From Chroococcidiopsis sp. TS-821 (GTDB lineage Bacteria; Cyanobacteriota; Cyanobacteriia; Cyanobacteriales; Chroococcidiopsidaceae), in contig NZ_MVDI01000005.1 of the NCBI RefSeq assembly GCF_002939305.1, positions 1 through 64,000 of the forward strand: DNA of 64,000 bases, written 5' to 3'. This document shows, piece by piece, positions 18,067 to 28,034 of this stretch. The translations under genes were made by a program, and so were the position numbers. Numbering within the stretch: position 1 is the first letter of the stretch; each line of letters opens with the position of its first letter. The notes beneath the pieces are model-generated. The model ran no database searches and had not been told where the DNA came from. It saw only the letters and a program-made list of their open reading frames with translations.

Positions 18067-20304
18067 ATGCCACGTTATTTTCATAGTCTCCGTGCGCGCC
18101 TGAATTTTCTTGTCCTCCTGGCTGTTTTACCAGGGTTAGGACTAACGCTGTATGCTTACACGAAAGAATTACAAGCGCGCAAGGCTTACGTACGCGAGCA
18201 AGCGGTGTTGCTGACACAAGTTATCAGCGCGCATCATCAACAATTGATTGCAGAAACGCGGCAATTGCTTGTTGTTTTAGCACAGTTACCGCAAATTCAG
18301 AATAGCGTTCCGGCATCTTGCAACGCAATTTTACAAAATCTACAAAAGCAGTACCTGCGTTTTGCTACGTTGGGAGTCGTTCAACGTAATGGTAGCGTGG
18401 TATGTAGTTCTTCACCTGCTCAAAACGTTAACCTTGCGGATCGTTTGTGGATCGTCAATACGCTGCAAAAGCGCGAACTCACTATTAGTGATTACCTAAT
18501 TGGGCGAATGAGCCGCAAGCCAGTCATTGTATTTGCCTATCCACTATTGAATGCTCAAAATCAGGCAAATACAGTCGTGTTTGCGTCGCTAGATTTAACT
18601 TGGCTCAATCAACTTCTTGCACAAATCAATTTACCAAGCAATACCTCGCTGATCGTCGTTGATGCCAAAGGTGTTGTCCTCGCCCAGCATCCACCGTCGG
18701 AATGGGTAGGGAAAAGAGCGAATCTACCGATTGTGCAGAAAATACTAGCACAAGGCAACGGCGTCGTTGAAGTGAAGGATGTCGATGGCATTTCCCGTTT
18801 ATATGCCTTTACTTTACTCAGTAGCAGCTTACCGCAAGCAAATGCGTACATGGGAATTGGACTTTCAAAAGAAGCGCCCTTTACTGCTGCTGAGCGCAAT
18901 TTGCAACGCAATTTACTTGGTTTGGTGATGGTTGCGAGCGGCGCGATCGCGATTTTGTGGATTGGTAGCAATTTGTTTATTTTGCATTGGGTTAAACGGT
19001 TCACGCAGGCGATCGATCGCTTGGCGGCGGGAGATTTTACCGCACGGATCGGCTTAAAAGATGCGCCGCAAGAAATGCAGCAACTGGTTGATAACTTTGA
19101 TTTCATGGCAGCATCGTTAGCAAGCCAAATTGCACGATGTAATGCTACCGAAGTCGAGCTCAAGAAAGCAAACGAACGCTTTCAACTAGCAACAGCGGCT
19201 GTCAATGCCATCATCTACGACTGGGATATTCGTGCCAAGACAATTACTCGCACGCAAGGGCTATTTGACGTGCTTGGCTATACGACAACCGAAGCCGATC
19301 CCACTGATGATTGGTGGTTTGAACGCATTCACCCAGATGAGCAAAAATACGTGCGCAACTATATTGCCACGATGCTGAAAAGTTCTACTTCAACTGACTT
19401 TGCATTGGAATATCGCATGCGTCATCGCGACGATCGCTACGTCTATATTTGGGACAAAGGGCTAATCATCCGCGATGCTGACGGCAGTGCAGTGCGGGTT
19501 GTTGGTAGTGTTTTAGACATTAGCGAACGCAAGCAAGCCGAAGCCGCAGTGAATCAGATGAATGTGACTTTGGAACAACTTGTGCAGGAACGCACTGCGC
19601 AACTTGCTGCGACAAACCAAGAACTCGAATCCTTTTGCTACTCGGTTTCGCACGACTTGCGCGCGCCTTTGAGACATATTACAGGGTTTGCCGAAGCGCT
19701 AGCCGAGCGACTCGAACGCAATGGCGCAATCGCGGATGCTAAAGTTCGTCGTTACATCGAAGTAATTCAAAGTAGTAGCGATCGCATGGCGACGTTGATT
19801 GATGGACTACTGACGCTTTCCCGTGTTGGCAGAAAACAATTAATTCATCAACCTGTTGCACTTTATCCTTTGGTGGAAAACGCAATTTCGCTAGCAACGA
19901 GTCAAGCTGAAGAAGTTGATAGCCGTAATATTGAGTTTCAAATTGGTCATTTACCTACCGTAATGGGCGATCCAACATTACTGCAACAAGTTTTTACCAA
20001 TCTGATCGATAATGCTGTTAAATTCAGCCGCAATTCACACCCAGCAATTATCCAAATTGATTCTTTACCCGACCGTACTTTGTTCGTTAAAGATAATGGG
20101 ATCGGATTTCAAATGAAATATGCAGACCAATTATTCGGTGCTTTTCAACGCCTTCATTCCCAAAGAGAGTTTAAAGGAACAGGTATTGGTTTAGCCATTG
20201 TTCAACGTATTATTCATCGTCACGGAGGTACAATTTGGGCTGAGAGTAAACCGAATCAAGAAACAACTTTTTATTTCAAACTTGGACAAGTGGTTGAGGA
20301 ATAA
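18067..20304 (+). CDS. Membrane sensor histidine kinase (Cache-HAMP-PAS-HisKA-HATPase)
   Basis: A 745-residue kinase from the ATG at 18067; a GTG at 18034 would add eleven residues. A first membrane helix (FLVLLAVLPGLGLTLYAY) and a second near residue 290 (LVMVASGAIAILWIGSNLFI) flank an extracytoplasmic Cache-type sensor with SSLPQANAYMGIGLSKEA near its end. HAMP follows, then a PAS fold (YDWDIRAKTITRTQGLF), then HisKA with SVSHDLRAPLRHITGF and an HATPase with NLIDNAVKFS and GTGIGLAIVQRI. This kinase core is the type usually paired with Rcp-like regulators, and exactly such a gene follows eight bases later. Confidence 0.92.
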   Translation: MPRYFHSLRARLNFLVLLAVLPGLGLTLYAYTKELQARKAYVREQAVLLTQVISAHHQQLIAETRQLLVVLAQLPQIQNSVPASCNAILQNLQKQYLRFATLGVVQRNGSVVCSSSPAQNVNLADRLWIVNTLQKRELTISDYLIGRMSRKPVIVFAYPLLNAQNQANTVVFASLDLTWLNQLLAQINLPSNTSLIVVDAKGVVLAQHPPSEWVGKRANLPIVQKILAQGNGVVEVKDVDGISRLYAFTLLSSSLPQANAYMGIGLSKEAPFTAAERNLQRNLLGLVMVASGAIAILWIGSNLFILHWVKRFTQAIDRLAAGDFTARIGLKDAPQEMQQLVDNFDFMAASLASQIARCNATEVELKKANERFQLATAAVNAIIYDWDIRAKTITRTQGLFDVLGYTTTEADPTDDWWFERIHPDEQKYVRNYIATMLKSSTSTDFALEYRMRHRDDRYVYIWDKGLIIRDADGSAVRVVGSVLDISERKQAEAAVNQMNVTLEQLVQERTAQLAATNQELESFCYSVSHDLRAPLRHITGFAEALAERLERNGAIADAKVRRYIEVIQSSSDRMATLIDGLLTLSRVGRKQLIHQPVALYPLVENAISLATSQAEEVDSRNIEFQIGHLPTVMGDPTLLQQVFTNLIDNAVKFSRNSHPAIIQIDSLPDRTLFVKDNGIGFQMKYADQLFGAFQRLHSQREFKGTGIGLAIVQRIIHRHGGTIWAESKPNQETTFYFKLGQVVEE

Positions 20305-20311
20305 AATTACT

Positions 20312-20761
20312 GTGGAAGTTGAACCATCACGAATTCTTCTTGTCGAAGACGATCCTTTAAATATTGAACTTCTCAGACTAGCTTTAGATAGTTTTAATTT
20401 TGCCAATCAAATTGATATTTTGGAAGACGGCGAACAAGCACTACACTATTTATTAGGCAAGGAAGGTAATCCGCCGCATTTTCCATTACCAGACCTAGTG
20501 TTATTAGACCTAAGATTACCCAAGATTAACGGAGTTCAAGTTTTACAAGCAATTCGATCGCATCCGCGAACGCGCGATCTTGCTGTAGTTATTTTGGCTT
20601 CTTCTCCGGATGACAAAGACTTAAATGCCTGTTACGCTCTAGGAGTTAGTCAATGTGTCACTAAACCTCTTGATTTTGAGACATTTATTACCATAGTTCG
20701 CCAAGTCGGTTTTTACTGGGTGTTACTCAAAAAGCCGCCGTCGCTACCATCTGAATCTTAG
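20312..20761 (+). CDS. Rcp1-like single-domain response regulator
   Basis: A 149-residue receiver-only protein. It starts at GTG (20312), seven bases after the upstream kinase stop; an open extension to 20198 would overlap that kinase. It has ILLVEDDPLNIELL, phospho-acceptor Asp66 in DLVLLDLRLPK, Ser in LASSPDD and Lys in TKPLDF. The long loop before Asp66 (GKEGNPPHFPLP) is typical of Rcp-type regulators that accept phosphate from phytochrome-like kinases. The upstream kinase is its likely partner. It has no output domain. Confidence 0.9.
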   Translation: MEVEPSRILLVEDDPLNIELLRLALDSFNFANQIDILEDGEQALHYLLGKEGNPPHFPLPDLVLLDLRLPKINGVQVLQAIRSHPRTRDLAVVILASSPDDKDLNACYALGVSQCVTKPLDFETFITIVRQVGFYWVLLKKPPSLPSES

Positions 20762-20765
20762 AGCC

Positions 20766-23000
20766 ATGATAAATCTTCTAAATTGCGCTCAATATCAGCC
20801 TGTGCCACAACAAAACATTGACTCGATTTTAAAGCTGCTGATTGTGGAGGATGTATTAGCCGATGTAGAGTTAATGATACTTGCTCTAGAAACAGCGGAA
20901 ATTAAATTTACTTATGATACAGTTGATAACTTAAAAGATTGCGAACAACTGCTACAATCGAAATCCTACGATGCAGTACTAGCAGATTATCGTTTACCCC
21001 AATTCACTGCCTATCAAGTATTAGAGTTAGTGCAGCAATCAGCCCAAGAAATTCCGTTAATCTTGGTGACTGGTAGTTTAGGAGAAGAAGCCGCAGTAGA
21101 TTGTATCAAGGCAGGCATGACAGATTATGTCTTGAAAGAGCGTTTGTTTCGCTTGCCGATGGTTTTAACGCGATCGCTCGAAGAATTTGCCTTACGTCGT
21201 CAACAAAAAGCCGCTATTGTTCGCATTCAACAACACGCGCAACAGCAAGCAATTATCAACCGTATTGTGCAAGCAATGCGCGAAAGTTTAGTCCTTGACG
21301 ATGTCCTCAAATCTACTGTCGATGCTCTACACGAAGCTTTAAAGCCCAGTCGGTGCTTCATTTCGCAGCCGGATACTCAAAAAGAAATGTGGGTGAATCA
21401 TGTCAGTGCAGCAACTATAAATCGCGAAGATTGTATTGGTATTAAATGTTTCCTTTATCCGCACTACAAAGAAGCATTTCAACAAGGAAAAATTATCGTT
21501 ATTAATCGTCACGATCCTAATGTACCACTGGTACTACATGACTTAATTAAGCGCTGGAGTTTAAATTCTGTCTTAATTGCACCTTTAGTGTATCAACAAA
21601 CGCTTCTAGGTGGAATTGTTTTACAACAGTGCGATCGCGATCGCATTTGGACTGATGATGAAATCTCACTCCTCCAAGCAATCAGCGGACAATGCGCGAT
21701 CGCCATTCATCAAGCCCAAATTTTTCATCAACTACAGCAACAAACGCAATGGGAAAAAACGCTCAATCAAATCGCGCGCTCCTTGAATTCTAGCCTCGAT
21801 CCTGAATATATTTTGCAAGAAATTGTGCGACTGACAGGCGAATGTTTTGACGTTGACCGCGTCATGATTTATGCTCTAGAAAACGAGCAAATTAAAATTA
21901 CGCGTGAATGGCGTTCTTCTGAAGAAATCGCTTCTTTGCTCGGCTATACAACTCCTTTATCTGAATGGATGGCAAGTATTAATTTTTCTCCATATAAAGT
22001 TTTTTATGCGCCGCACTTAGAAACAATATGTCTGCCATCAAAAGAAATAGAAGTCGTCAAGTCAGTTCCGCATCTAACAGTATTAAGCGTGCCTATTTTT
22101 ATTAGAGATAAGTTTTTTGGTGGATTGGCACTACATACGATTACGCGCGTTCAAGAATTTAGTGACGAGGAGATTAATTTACTGCAGAAAATTGCTGATA
22201 AAGCTGCGATCGCCTTGTATAATGCGCAAAGCTATGAATTTTTGGAAGAATTAGTTAAAAAACGAACTCAAGAGCTAGAAGCAGAAAAATTGCTTTCTGA
22301 TGCTGCCAATCGCGCCAAAAGTGAGTTTTTAAGCAATATGAGTCATGAGTTACGCACGCCACTCACAGGAATTTTAGGCTTTTCTAGTATTTTAATTGAA
22401 GAAGTTTTTGGCAAGTTAAATCCTAAACAAAAACAATATATTCAAGGTATCCAAACCTGCGGAAAACATCTCCTTGAATTAATTAACGATCTTCTCGACT
22501 TAACCAAGATTGAAGCAGGCAAAGAAGAATTAATTTTAGAAGAAATCCAAGTCCTAGCGGTTTGCCAAGAATGTTTATCCTTATTTGATAAAAACCAATC
22601 ATCAAAACTACAACTCAAGTTTGCGATCTCACCTGATGTTAGTACTTGCGTAGCCGATCGCCGACGCCTCAAACAGATTTTAGTTAATTTACTATCTAAT
22701 GCTTTTAAATTTACAGAAGTTGGCTCAGTGACGCTTAAAGTTGAACAAACAGAAGCCGCAACTTTATTTTCTGTGATTGATACAGGAATTGGGATTTCTG
22801 CTGCGGATCAAGCAATTCTATTTCAGCCGTTTCAACAGCTAGATAGCGGGCTTGACCGCAAATACGAAGGAACAGGTTTAGGTTTAGCACTTTCACGCAA
22901 ATTAGCACGGCTGCATGGCGGAGATATTACAGTGCAGTCGCAGCCTAAACGCGGTAGTTGCTTTACCTTAATTCTGCCCCACTCCCTACCTCCTAATTAA
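20766..23000 (+). CDS. Histidine kinase with N-terminal receiver and two GAF domains
   Basis: A 744-residue cytosolic kinase. Residues about 20-140 form a receiver (LLIVEDVLADVELM, Asp in DAVLADYRLPQ, LVTGSLGEEAA). Two GAF-like domains follow (about 165-315 and 330-490), the second with LTGECFDVDRVMIYALEN. HisKA has SEFLSNMSHELRTPLTGILGF and the HATPase has LVNLLSNAFKFT, DTGIGISAAD and GTGLGLALSRKL. It lacks the bilin-attachment Cys motif I would expect of a phytochrome. It starts four bases after the regulator gene. Its second GAF and kinase core are very similar to the next gene, indicating duplication. Confidence 0.9.
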   Translation: MINLLNCAQYQPVPQQNIDSILKLLIVEDVLADVELMILALETAEIKFTYDTVDNLKDCEQLLQSKSYDAVLADYRLPQFTAYQVLELVQQSAQEIPLILVTGSLGEEAAVDCIKAGMTDYVLKERLFRLPMVLTRSLEEFALRRQQKAAIVRIQQHAQQQAIINRIVQAMRESLVLDDVLKSTVDALHEALKPSRCFISQPDTQKEMWVNHVSAATINREDCIGIKCFLYPHYKEAFQQGKIIVINRHDPNVPLVLHDLIKRWSLNSVLIAPLVYQQTLLGGIVLQQCDRDRIWTDDEISLLQAISGQCAIAIHQAQIFHQLQQQTQWEKTLNQIARSLNSSLDPEYILQEIVRLTGECFDVDRVMIYALENEQIKITREWRSSEEIASLLGYTTPLSEWMASINFSPYKVFYAPHLETICLPSKEIEVVKSVPHLTVLSVPIFIRDKFFGGLALHTITRVQEFSDEEINLLQKIADKAAIALYNAQSYEFLEELVKKRTQELEAEKLLSDAANRAKSEFLSNMSHELRTPLTGILGFSSILIEEVFGKLNPKQKQYIQGIQTCGKHLLELINDLLDLTKIEAGKEELILEEIQVLAVCQECLSLFDKNQSSKLQLKFAISPDVSTCVADRRRLKQILVNLLSNAFKFTEVGSVTLKVEQTEAATLFSVIDTGIGISAADQAILFQPFQQLDSGLDRKYEGTGLGLALSRKLARLHGGDITVQSQPKRGSCFTLILPHSLPPN

Positions 23001-23026
23001 CTGAGATTGCAACTTAGGTAATAGTC

Positions 23027-25798
23027 ATGAGAGCAGCCAATACCCAGTCGAGGATATCCAGAGCGCTCTTACGATGGCAACAACGCATTCCTCAACCGTT
23101 ACGCTATCTAGGATTGCTCGAAGCATACCTCATTATTTGGCTCGCGCTCGATGAAATTTCATTACTGTTTGCGACAGCGCCGGAAATTTTTGTTTGGTAT
23201 CCGCCTGTTGGGTTAGATGTAACGCTTCTTTTTGTGTTTGGGCTGCGTTATCTACCAGCCTTATTTTTAAATACACTACTGCACGAATATCTCATTACTG
23301 GATACGATTTAGGATTAACTCCGCTGCTCTTTTTTAATTTTGTCACTACTGTGGGTTACGGTGGAGCCGCTGCACTATTACTCCGAAAAATCAAAATTAA
23401 TCCGCGCTTACGCACATTACGCGATGTCATGTGGTTTGTTAGCGTCATGACGCTCATAACGCCTTTGATCGTCGGCGCGTTACAAACTTTTAATATTATT
23501 TTGCGGGGAATTATTCCTTTATCCAGTTGGTTAATCTACACTTTACACTCCTGGGCAGGGGCTGCAACTGGAATTGCAATGATCGCGCCATTTCTGTTAA
23601 TCTTGCTGCGCCAGCTACCTTGGATTTGGGCGTATAAAGAGCAAGAAGCACCCGCGTTTGAACCCTCAATCTTTCCTTTAGAACGCAAGCAGCGTTTTGA
23701 GTTACTTTTAGAAATTGCAGCATTATGCCTTGCTATCTGGGCGGCTTATGGAGCGCAGCGCGGAGAAAGTTTAGATTATACCTATTTTGTATTTTTGCCA
23801 TTAATTTGGATTGCGATTCGCCATGGTTTTGAACGAGCCGCCGCTGCAGTGCTGTTTATCAACATCGGAGTGGCAATTTTTGTGCAAGCGAGGCTAAGTG
23901 GTTCTAATGTTTTTGCGTTGCAATTTGGGATGATGGCAATTTCGCTGACGGGTATCTTGTTAGGTGGCTTTGCGTCACAACGGAGACAAGCAGAGACAAA
24001 ACTCAACTATTCTGCACAACACCTGCAAATTTTACACGAGCTTGACCAAGCAATTTTGGCTACGCGATCGCTAAGTGAAATTGCTGTAGCAGCAGTGACA
24101 CAGGTTGCTCAAATTATACCTTGTACGCGGATTAGTCTTGTCATGTTCGACTTTGAAAAAAGTGAGTTCGTACTATTGGCGATTTATACTGCGCAAGAAA
24201 CTCAAAGTTTAGGCATCCGCTTACCGCTTGCAACTTTTGGAGATATTGAGCCTTTACAGCGCGGTGAGGTAAATGTGGTTCAAGAAACTCGCACGTTCAC
24301 AGAAATGCCTGCTGCTGCAGAACTTTTATTGGGAAATCAGGTGCGCGCGTATATCAATATTCCTTTGATGGCTCAGAGAACTTTAATGGGTGCGCTGAAT
24401 CTTGCCAAAGACACATTAGGCGCTTTTCCTAGTCAATTGCGAACATTAGCCGAACAAGTTGCCAGTACTGTTGCGATCGCAATGCAACAAGCTCGACTTT
24501 TTGAGCAGATTGAACGCCAAGCACTGCACGAGCGATCGCTCAATCAAATCAGTCGTACTCTCAATTCGAGTCTCGATCCGCAAGCTGTTTTGTGTCAAAT
24601 TGTGCAACTAACAGGAGAATGTTTTGCGGTCGACCGCGTCGCAATTTTTGCTTTCAATAATAGACAAATTCGAGTGCTCAACGAGTGGCGATCGCGCGAA
24701 GAAGTTGTTTCTATCCTGAATTATACAGCCCCCGTTGCTGAGTGGCCTGATTTGCTCGATCCTGAGTCTGACTTTTTTCGTTACCACTTTTTCCACGCCC
24801 CAGACTATACTCAACAACCAATGACACAAGCACGGTTACGGCTAATCGAAGACGCTAAAACTTGTTCTGTCTTGACTGTACCTATTTTTGTGCGCGATCA
24901 ATTGTTTGGTGGTTTATCAATCCAGACAACGACAACATATCGCACGTTTACTACAGAAGAAATTAGCTTATTGCAGCGAATTGCCGAACAAGCAGCGATC
25001 GCACTTTACAATGCCCGTAGTTATGAATCTTTAGAAGAAACTGTTCGACAGCGCACCCAAGAATTAGAGCAAGAAAAGCAACTTTCAGAAGCCGCTAACC
25101 GCGCTAAGACTGAGTTTTTAAGTAATATCAGTCATGAACTGCGCACCCCTTTAACAGGAATTCTTGGCTTTTCTAGTGTTTTACTCGAACAAGTTTTTGG
25201 TTCTTTAAATGCTAAACAAATTCAATATTTAGAATTGATTGCAAGTTCAGGAAGGCATTTATTAGAACTTATTAATGACTTGTTAGATATGACTAAAATT
25301 GAAGCAGCAAAAGAAGAATTACACTTCGAACGAGTTAGTGTAGCAGAAATAGCAGATGCTTGTATATCACTATTTCAAGAGCGCGCTCGCGAGCAAGGAT
25401 TAAAACTTGAGCTACACATAGCACCAAATGTCACTGATTGTATTGCAGATAAGCGTCGTTTAAAACAAATTTTAGTCAATCTTTTAGCAAATGCAATTAA
25501 ATTCACCGAATCTGGTTCAGTGACTTTAAACATTACACAAACAGCAACAGAAATTCAATTTTCTGTGATTGATACAGGAATTGGAATTTCGCAAGAAGAT
25601 TTAGCTAAATTATTTCAACCTTTTCAACAGTTAGATAGTGGATTAAATCGCAAGTATGAAGGTACAGGCTTAGGCTTAGCCTTATCGCGTAAACTTGCAC
25701 AACTCCACAACGGCGATCTTACAGTAGAGTCAGAACTAGGGCGCGGTAGTTGTTTTACGCTTCACTTACCCCTCATAGTCTCCGGCGAAACAACCTGA
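23027..25798 (+). CDS. MASE1-GAF-GAF histidine kinase
   Basis: A 923-residue kinase. Residues about 25-320 are a MASE1 membrane sensor with about eight helices (LGLLEAYLIIWLALDEISLL, WYPPVGLDVTLLFVFGLRYL). Two GAF domains follow (about 335-480 and 495-660), then HisKA with SEFTLSN-like start (TEFLSNISHELRTPLTGILGF) and HATPase with LVNLLANAIKFT and GTGLGLALSRKL. The region from the second GAF to the C-terminus parallels the preceding kinase nearly residue for residue (for example LDSGL[ND]RKYEGTGLGLALSRKLA). Only 26 bp separate the two genes. MASE1 ligands are generally unknown. Confidence 0.91.
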   Translation: MRAANTQSRISRALLRWQQRIPQPLRYLGLLEAYLIIWLALDEISLLFATAPEIFVWYPPVGLDVTLLFVFGLRYLPALFLNTLLHEYLITGYDLGLTPLLFFNFVTTVGYGGAAALLLRKIKINPRLRTLRDVMWFVSVMTLITPLIVGALQTFNIILRGIIPLSSWLIYTLHSWAGAATGIAMIAPFLLILLRQLPWIWAYKEQEAPAFEPSIFPLERKQRFELLLEIAALCLAIWAAYGAQRGESLDYTYFVFLPLIWIAIRHGFERAAAAVLFINIGVAIFVQARLSGSNVFALQFGMMAISLTGILLGGFASQRRQAETKLNYSAQHLQILHELDQAILATRSLSEIAVAAVTQVAQIIPCTRISLVMFDFEKSEFVLLAIYTAQETQSLGIRLPLATFGDIEPLQRGEVNVVQETRTFTEMPAAAELLLGNQVRAYINIPLMAQRTLMGALNLAKDTLGAFPSQLRTLAEQVASTVAIAMQQARLFEQIERQALHERSLNQISRTLNSSLDPQAVLCQIVQLTGECFAVDRVAIFAFNNRQIRVLNEWRSREEVVSILNYTAPVAEWPDLLDPESDFFRYHFFHAPDYTQQPMTQARLRLIEDAKTCSVLTVPIFVRDQLFGGLSIQTTTTYRTFTTEEISLLQRIAEQAAIALYNARSYESLEETVRQRTQELEQEKQLSEAANRAKTEFLSNISHELRTPLTGILGFSSVLLEQVFGSLNAKQIQYLELIASSGRHLLELINDLLDMTKIEAAKEELHFERVSVAEIADACISLFQERAREQGLKLELHIAPNVTDCIADKRRLKQILVNLLANAIKFTESGSVTLNITQTATEIQFSVIDTGIGISQEDLAKLFQPFQQLDSGLNRKYEGTGLGLALSRKLAQLHNGDLTVESELGRGSCFTLHLPLIVSGETT

Positions 25799-25914
25799 TT
25801 AGTGTGGGTGATTGGTAATTGTTGTGTTTAGCCACTAACCACTCATCTTTTCTAATCACTAACCACACTCTCTACAATAGATCCAAGGACATATTAAGAG
25901 TTAATGAACAAAAA

Positions 25915-26733
25915 ATGCAGGAGAAACTAGCACAACTACAAGCGTTATTTAGAGATATGGAACAGGCTTTAATTGCCTACTCTGGGGGAGTGGATAGTAC
26001 CTTAGTTGCGAAGATTGCTTTTGATGTTTTAGGCGATCGCGCTTTGGCAATTACAGCAGTATCGCCATCGCTGTTACCTGAAGAGTTAGAAGACGCCAAA
26101 ATCCAAGCCGCCCAAATTGGAATTGCACATCAGGCTATCCAAACGCATGAAATGGATAATCCTAACTATACTGCTAACCCTGTGAATCGCTGCTACTTCT
26201 GCAAAAGCGAATTACACGATACGCTTAAACCAATTGCACAACAAATGGGTTATCCCTATATTGTCGATGGTGTGAATGCAGATGACTTGCGCGATTATCG
26301 CCCAGGAATTCAAGCTGCTAAAGAACGCGGCGTGCGATCGCCTCTAGCGGAAGTTGGCGTGACGAAAGCTGAAGTTCGCCAAATTTCACAACACTTAGGT
26401 TTACCGTGGTGGGATAAACCTGCACAACCTTGTTTAAGTTCGCGTTTTCCTTACGGTGAAGAAATCACTGTAGCTAAGTTGCAACGCGTTGGAAGGGCGG
26501 AGATGTATCTGCGGAAATTAGGCTTACAAAATCTCCGCGTGCGTTCTGAGGGCGATACCGCACGCATCGAGTTACCACCAGAAAAGATTAAGGAATTTGT
26601 CTTAACAACCGATTTGCAGACGCTTGTAGCGGCGTTTCAGGAGTTTGGCTTTGTGTATGTCACGTTAGATTTAGAAGGCTACCGTAGCGGTAAGCTAAAT
26701 CAAGTTTTGCCGCAGGTGACGAATTCAGTATAA
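25915..26733 (+). CDS. larE: ATP-dependent sacrificial sulfur transferase LarE family
   Basis: A 272-residue PP-loop protein. The ATP-pyrophosphatase motif is YSGGVDSTL at 22-30. CYFCKSELH (93-101) and PCLSSRFPYGEEI (from 172) follow; Cys173 corresponds to the sulfur-donor cysteine (Cys176 in Lactobacillus LarE) that becomes dehydroalanine. LarE sulfurates the nicotinate-derived precursor of the nickel-pincer cofactor of lactate racemase. The ATG at 25915 is chosen because the longer frame from 25819 adds residues unlike the family. No larB, larC or larA is in the window, so its partner pathway here is open. Confidence 0.9.
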   Translation: MQEKLAQLQALFRDMEQALIAYSGGVDSTLVAKIAFDVLGDRALAITAVSPSLLPEELEDAKIQAAQIGIAHQAIQTHEMDNPNYTANPVNRCYFCKSELHDTLKPIAQQMGYPYIVDGVNADDLRDYRPGIQAAKERGVRSPLAEVGVTKAEVRQISQHLGLPWWDKPAQPCLSSRFPYGEEITVAKLQRVGRAEMYLRKLGLQNLRVRSEGDTARIELPPEKIKEFVLTTDLQTLVAAFQEFGFVYVTLDLEGYRSGKLNQVLPQVTNSV

Positions 26734-26762
26734 GTTTAAGGGACTCAAAACATAAAGGAATT

Positions 26763-27449
26763 GTGGCTTTTCAATTAGAGAATGTTGTTCCTTGGGGACG
26801 ATCTTTACCAGAATATATCAAGATGTTTGATTTGACTTCTGATGATTTTAAGTTAAGAATTCTTGATTGTGCTGGTGGTCCTGCAAGTTTTAATGCAGAA
26901 ATGACAAAAAGAGGTTACAGCGTCGTTTCTTGCGACCCGCTTTATCAGTTTAGCAGTGCAGAAATTGCTCAACGTATTCAAAAGACTTATCCTGTGATTC
27001 TTCAGGGCGTTCGAGAAACTCGCGATCATTTGGTGTGGCGAGATATCGCATCGCCCGAACAACTAGGAGAAATTAGAATGGCGGCGATGCGTCAGTTTCT
27101 TGATGACTTTCCTGTAGGAGTCGCTGCAGGAAGGTATATTACTGCTAAGTTGCCAAGTTTACCGTTTAATTTAGGGGAATTTGATTTAGCGTTGTGCGCG
27201 CATTTGCTGTTTACTTATTCTGAGCAATTTTCACTAGAGTTTCATCTTCAATCAGTTCTAGAACTGTGTCGAGTCGCGAAAGAAGTTCGTATTTTCCCCT
27301 TACTTGTTAACTTCTCAAATGATGTTTCTCCTTGGGTAGAGCCTGTAATGAATCATCTCCAAAATCAAGGCTATACAACAGAAATTAAGCAAGTTGCTTA
27401 TGAGTTTCAAAAAGGCGGAAATCAGTTGTTACGTGTTTATAAACGATAA
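26763..27449 (+). CDS. SAM-dependent methyltransferase-like protein
   Basis: A 228-residue protein starting at GTG, 29 bp after larE. It has a Rossmann-type SAM motif LRILDCAGGPASFNAEM, an acidic residue in VVSCDPLYQF, and FDLALCAHLLFTYSEQFSLE as motif-IV-like segment. It lacks membrane segments and ends in NQLLRVYKR, consistent with the terminal strands of a class I fold. The central insertion (ETRDHLVWRDI) is found in some cyanobacterial members. The substrate is unknown. Co-transcription with larE is likely. Confidence 0.78.
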   Translation: MAFQLENVVPWGRSLPEYIKMFDLTSDDFKLRILDCAGGPASFNAEMTKRGYSVVSCDPLYQFSSAEIAQRIQKTYPVILQGVRETRDHLVWRDIASPEQLGEIRMAAMRQFLDDFPVGVAAGRYITAKLPSLPFNLGEFDLALCAHLLFTYSEQFSLEFHLQSVLELCRVAKEVRIFPLLVNFSNDVSPWVEPVMNHLQNQGYTTEIKQVAYEFQKGGNQLLRVYKR

Positions 27450-27552
27450 AATTTTCCTCGACTTTTAAACTTCAATCTCTCTTGAGTAACTAAAAAATTG
27501 TAATTATTTAGTTAGTGTATAGTCGTTAGCCACTTCAAAAAAGTAAAAAATA

Positions 27553-27860
27553 TGTCCGTAAAGAGAACTATTTGTGAGCGATGCTGAAACTTTGTTTGGA
27601 GCAATAGAAACTCAATAGTTAGAGGAATACGTAACAGCGACGACTTTAACAGATATTTTTTACGTAGTGAAAAAAACAAAGAAGTGGAGAAATCGCCAAA
27701 TAAGCAATAATGATAATTTTGACAGCGATGCAAGTTTGGAGCGCCGATAGCAGTATCTCAGAAGCTGCAGTATCGTCTCAAATATCAGATAGTTTGTACA
27801 ACATCTGAGAATCTAGATGCGATAGCAATAGCAATTCAAGGGATGTTTAGAGCAAAGTAA
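27553..27860 (+). pseudogene. Relic of a PIN-domain (VapC-type) toxin gene
   Basis: Three reading frames carry consecutive pieces of a PIN-domain RNase. Around 27574-27690 one reads VSDAETLFGAIETQ, stop, LEEYVTATTLTDIFYVVKKTKK. In another frame follows AIMIILTAMQVWSADSSISEAA, and then YQIVCTTSENLDAIAIAIQG, matching the family's ACA..LDAIVTR end. Stops and frameshifts separate them and the N-terminal Asp region is lost, so the gene is dead. No antitoxin gene is visible. The remainder of the 27450-28034 gap holds the dispersed repeat and nothing else. Confidence 0.65.
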
Positions 27861-27887
27861 AAGTCAGTTGTATATTACTACTACAGC

Positions 27888-27921
27888 TTGCTTTTAACCC
27901 AGACCCCTGACTTCTGCTATA
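27888..27921 (+). repeat. Dispersed intergenic repeat, copy b
   Basis: This copy contains TTTTAACCC, then CCCTGACTTCTGCTAT. It is the fullest copy of the element also seen at 5471, 54061, 55201 and 59298. It lies 115 bp before the histidine phosphatase ATG. Confidence 0.5.
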
Positions 27922-28034
27922 TCCGATCCGCAACATTTTGCAGGCAGTATTTTACCAATTTTGTCTGCAGGAACACTCCTAGCGTGCTTGTCTTCGCTAC
28001 AGTAACGAGTGGAGCATATGAGAGATTTTGTTGC

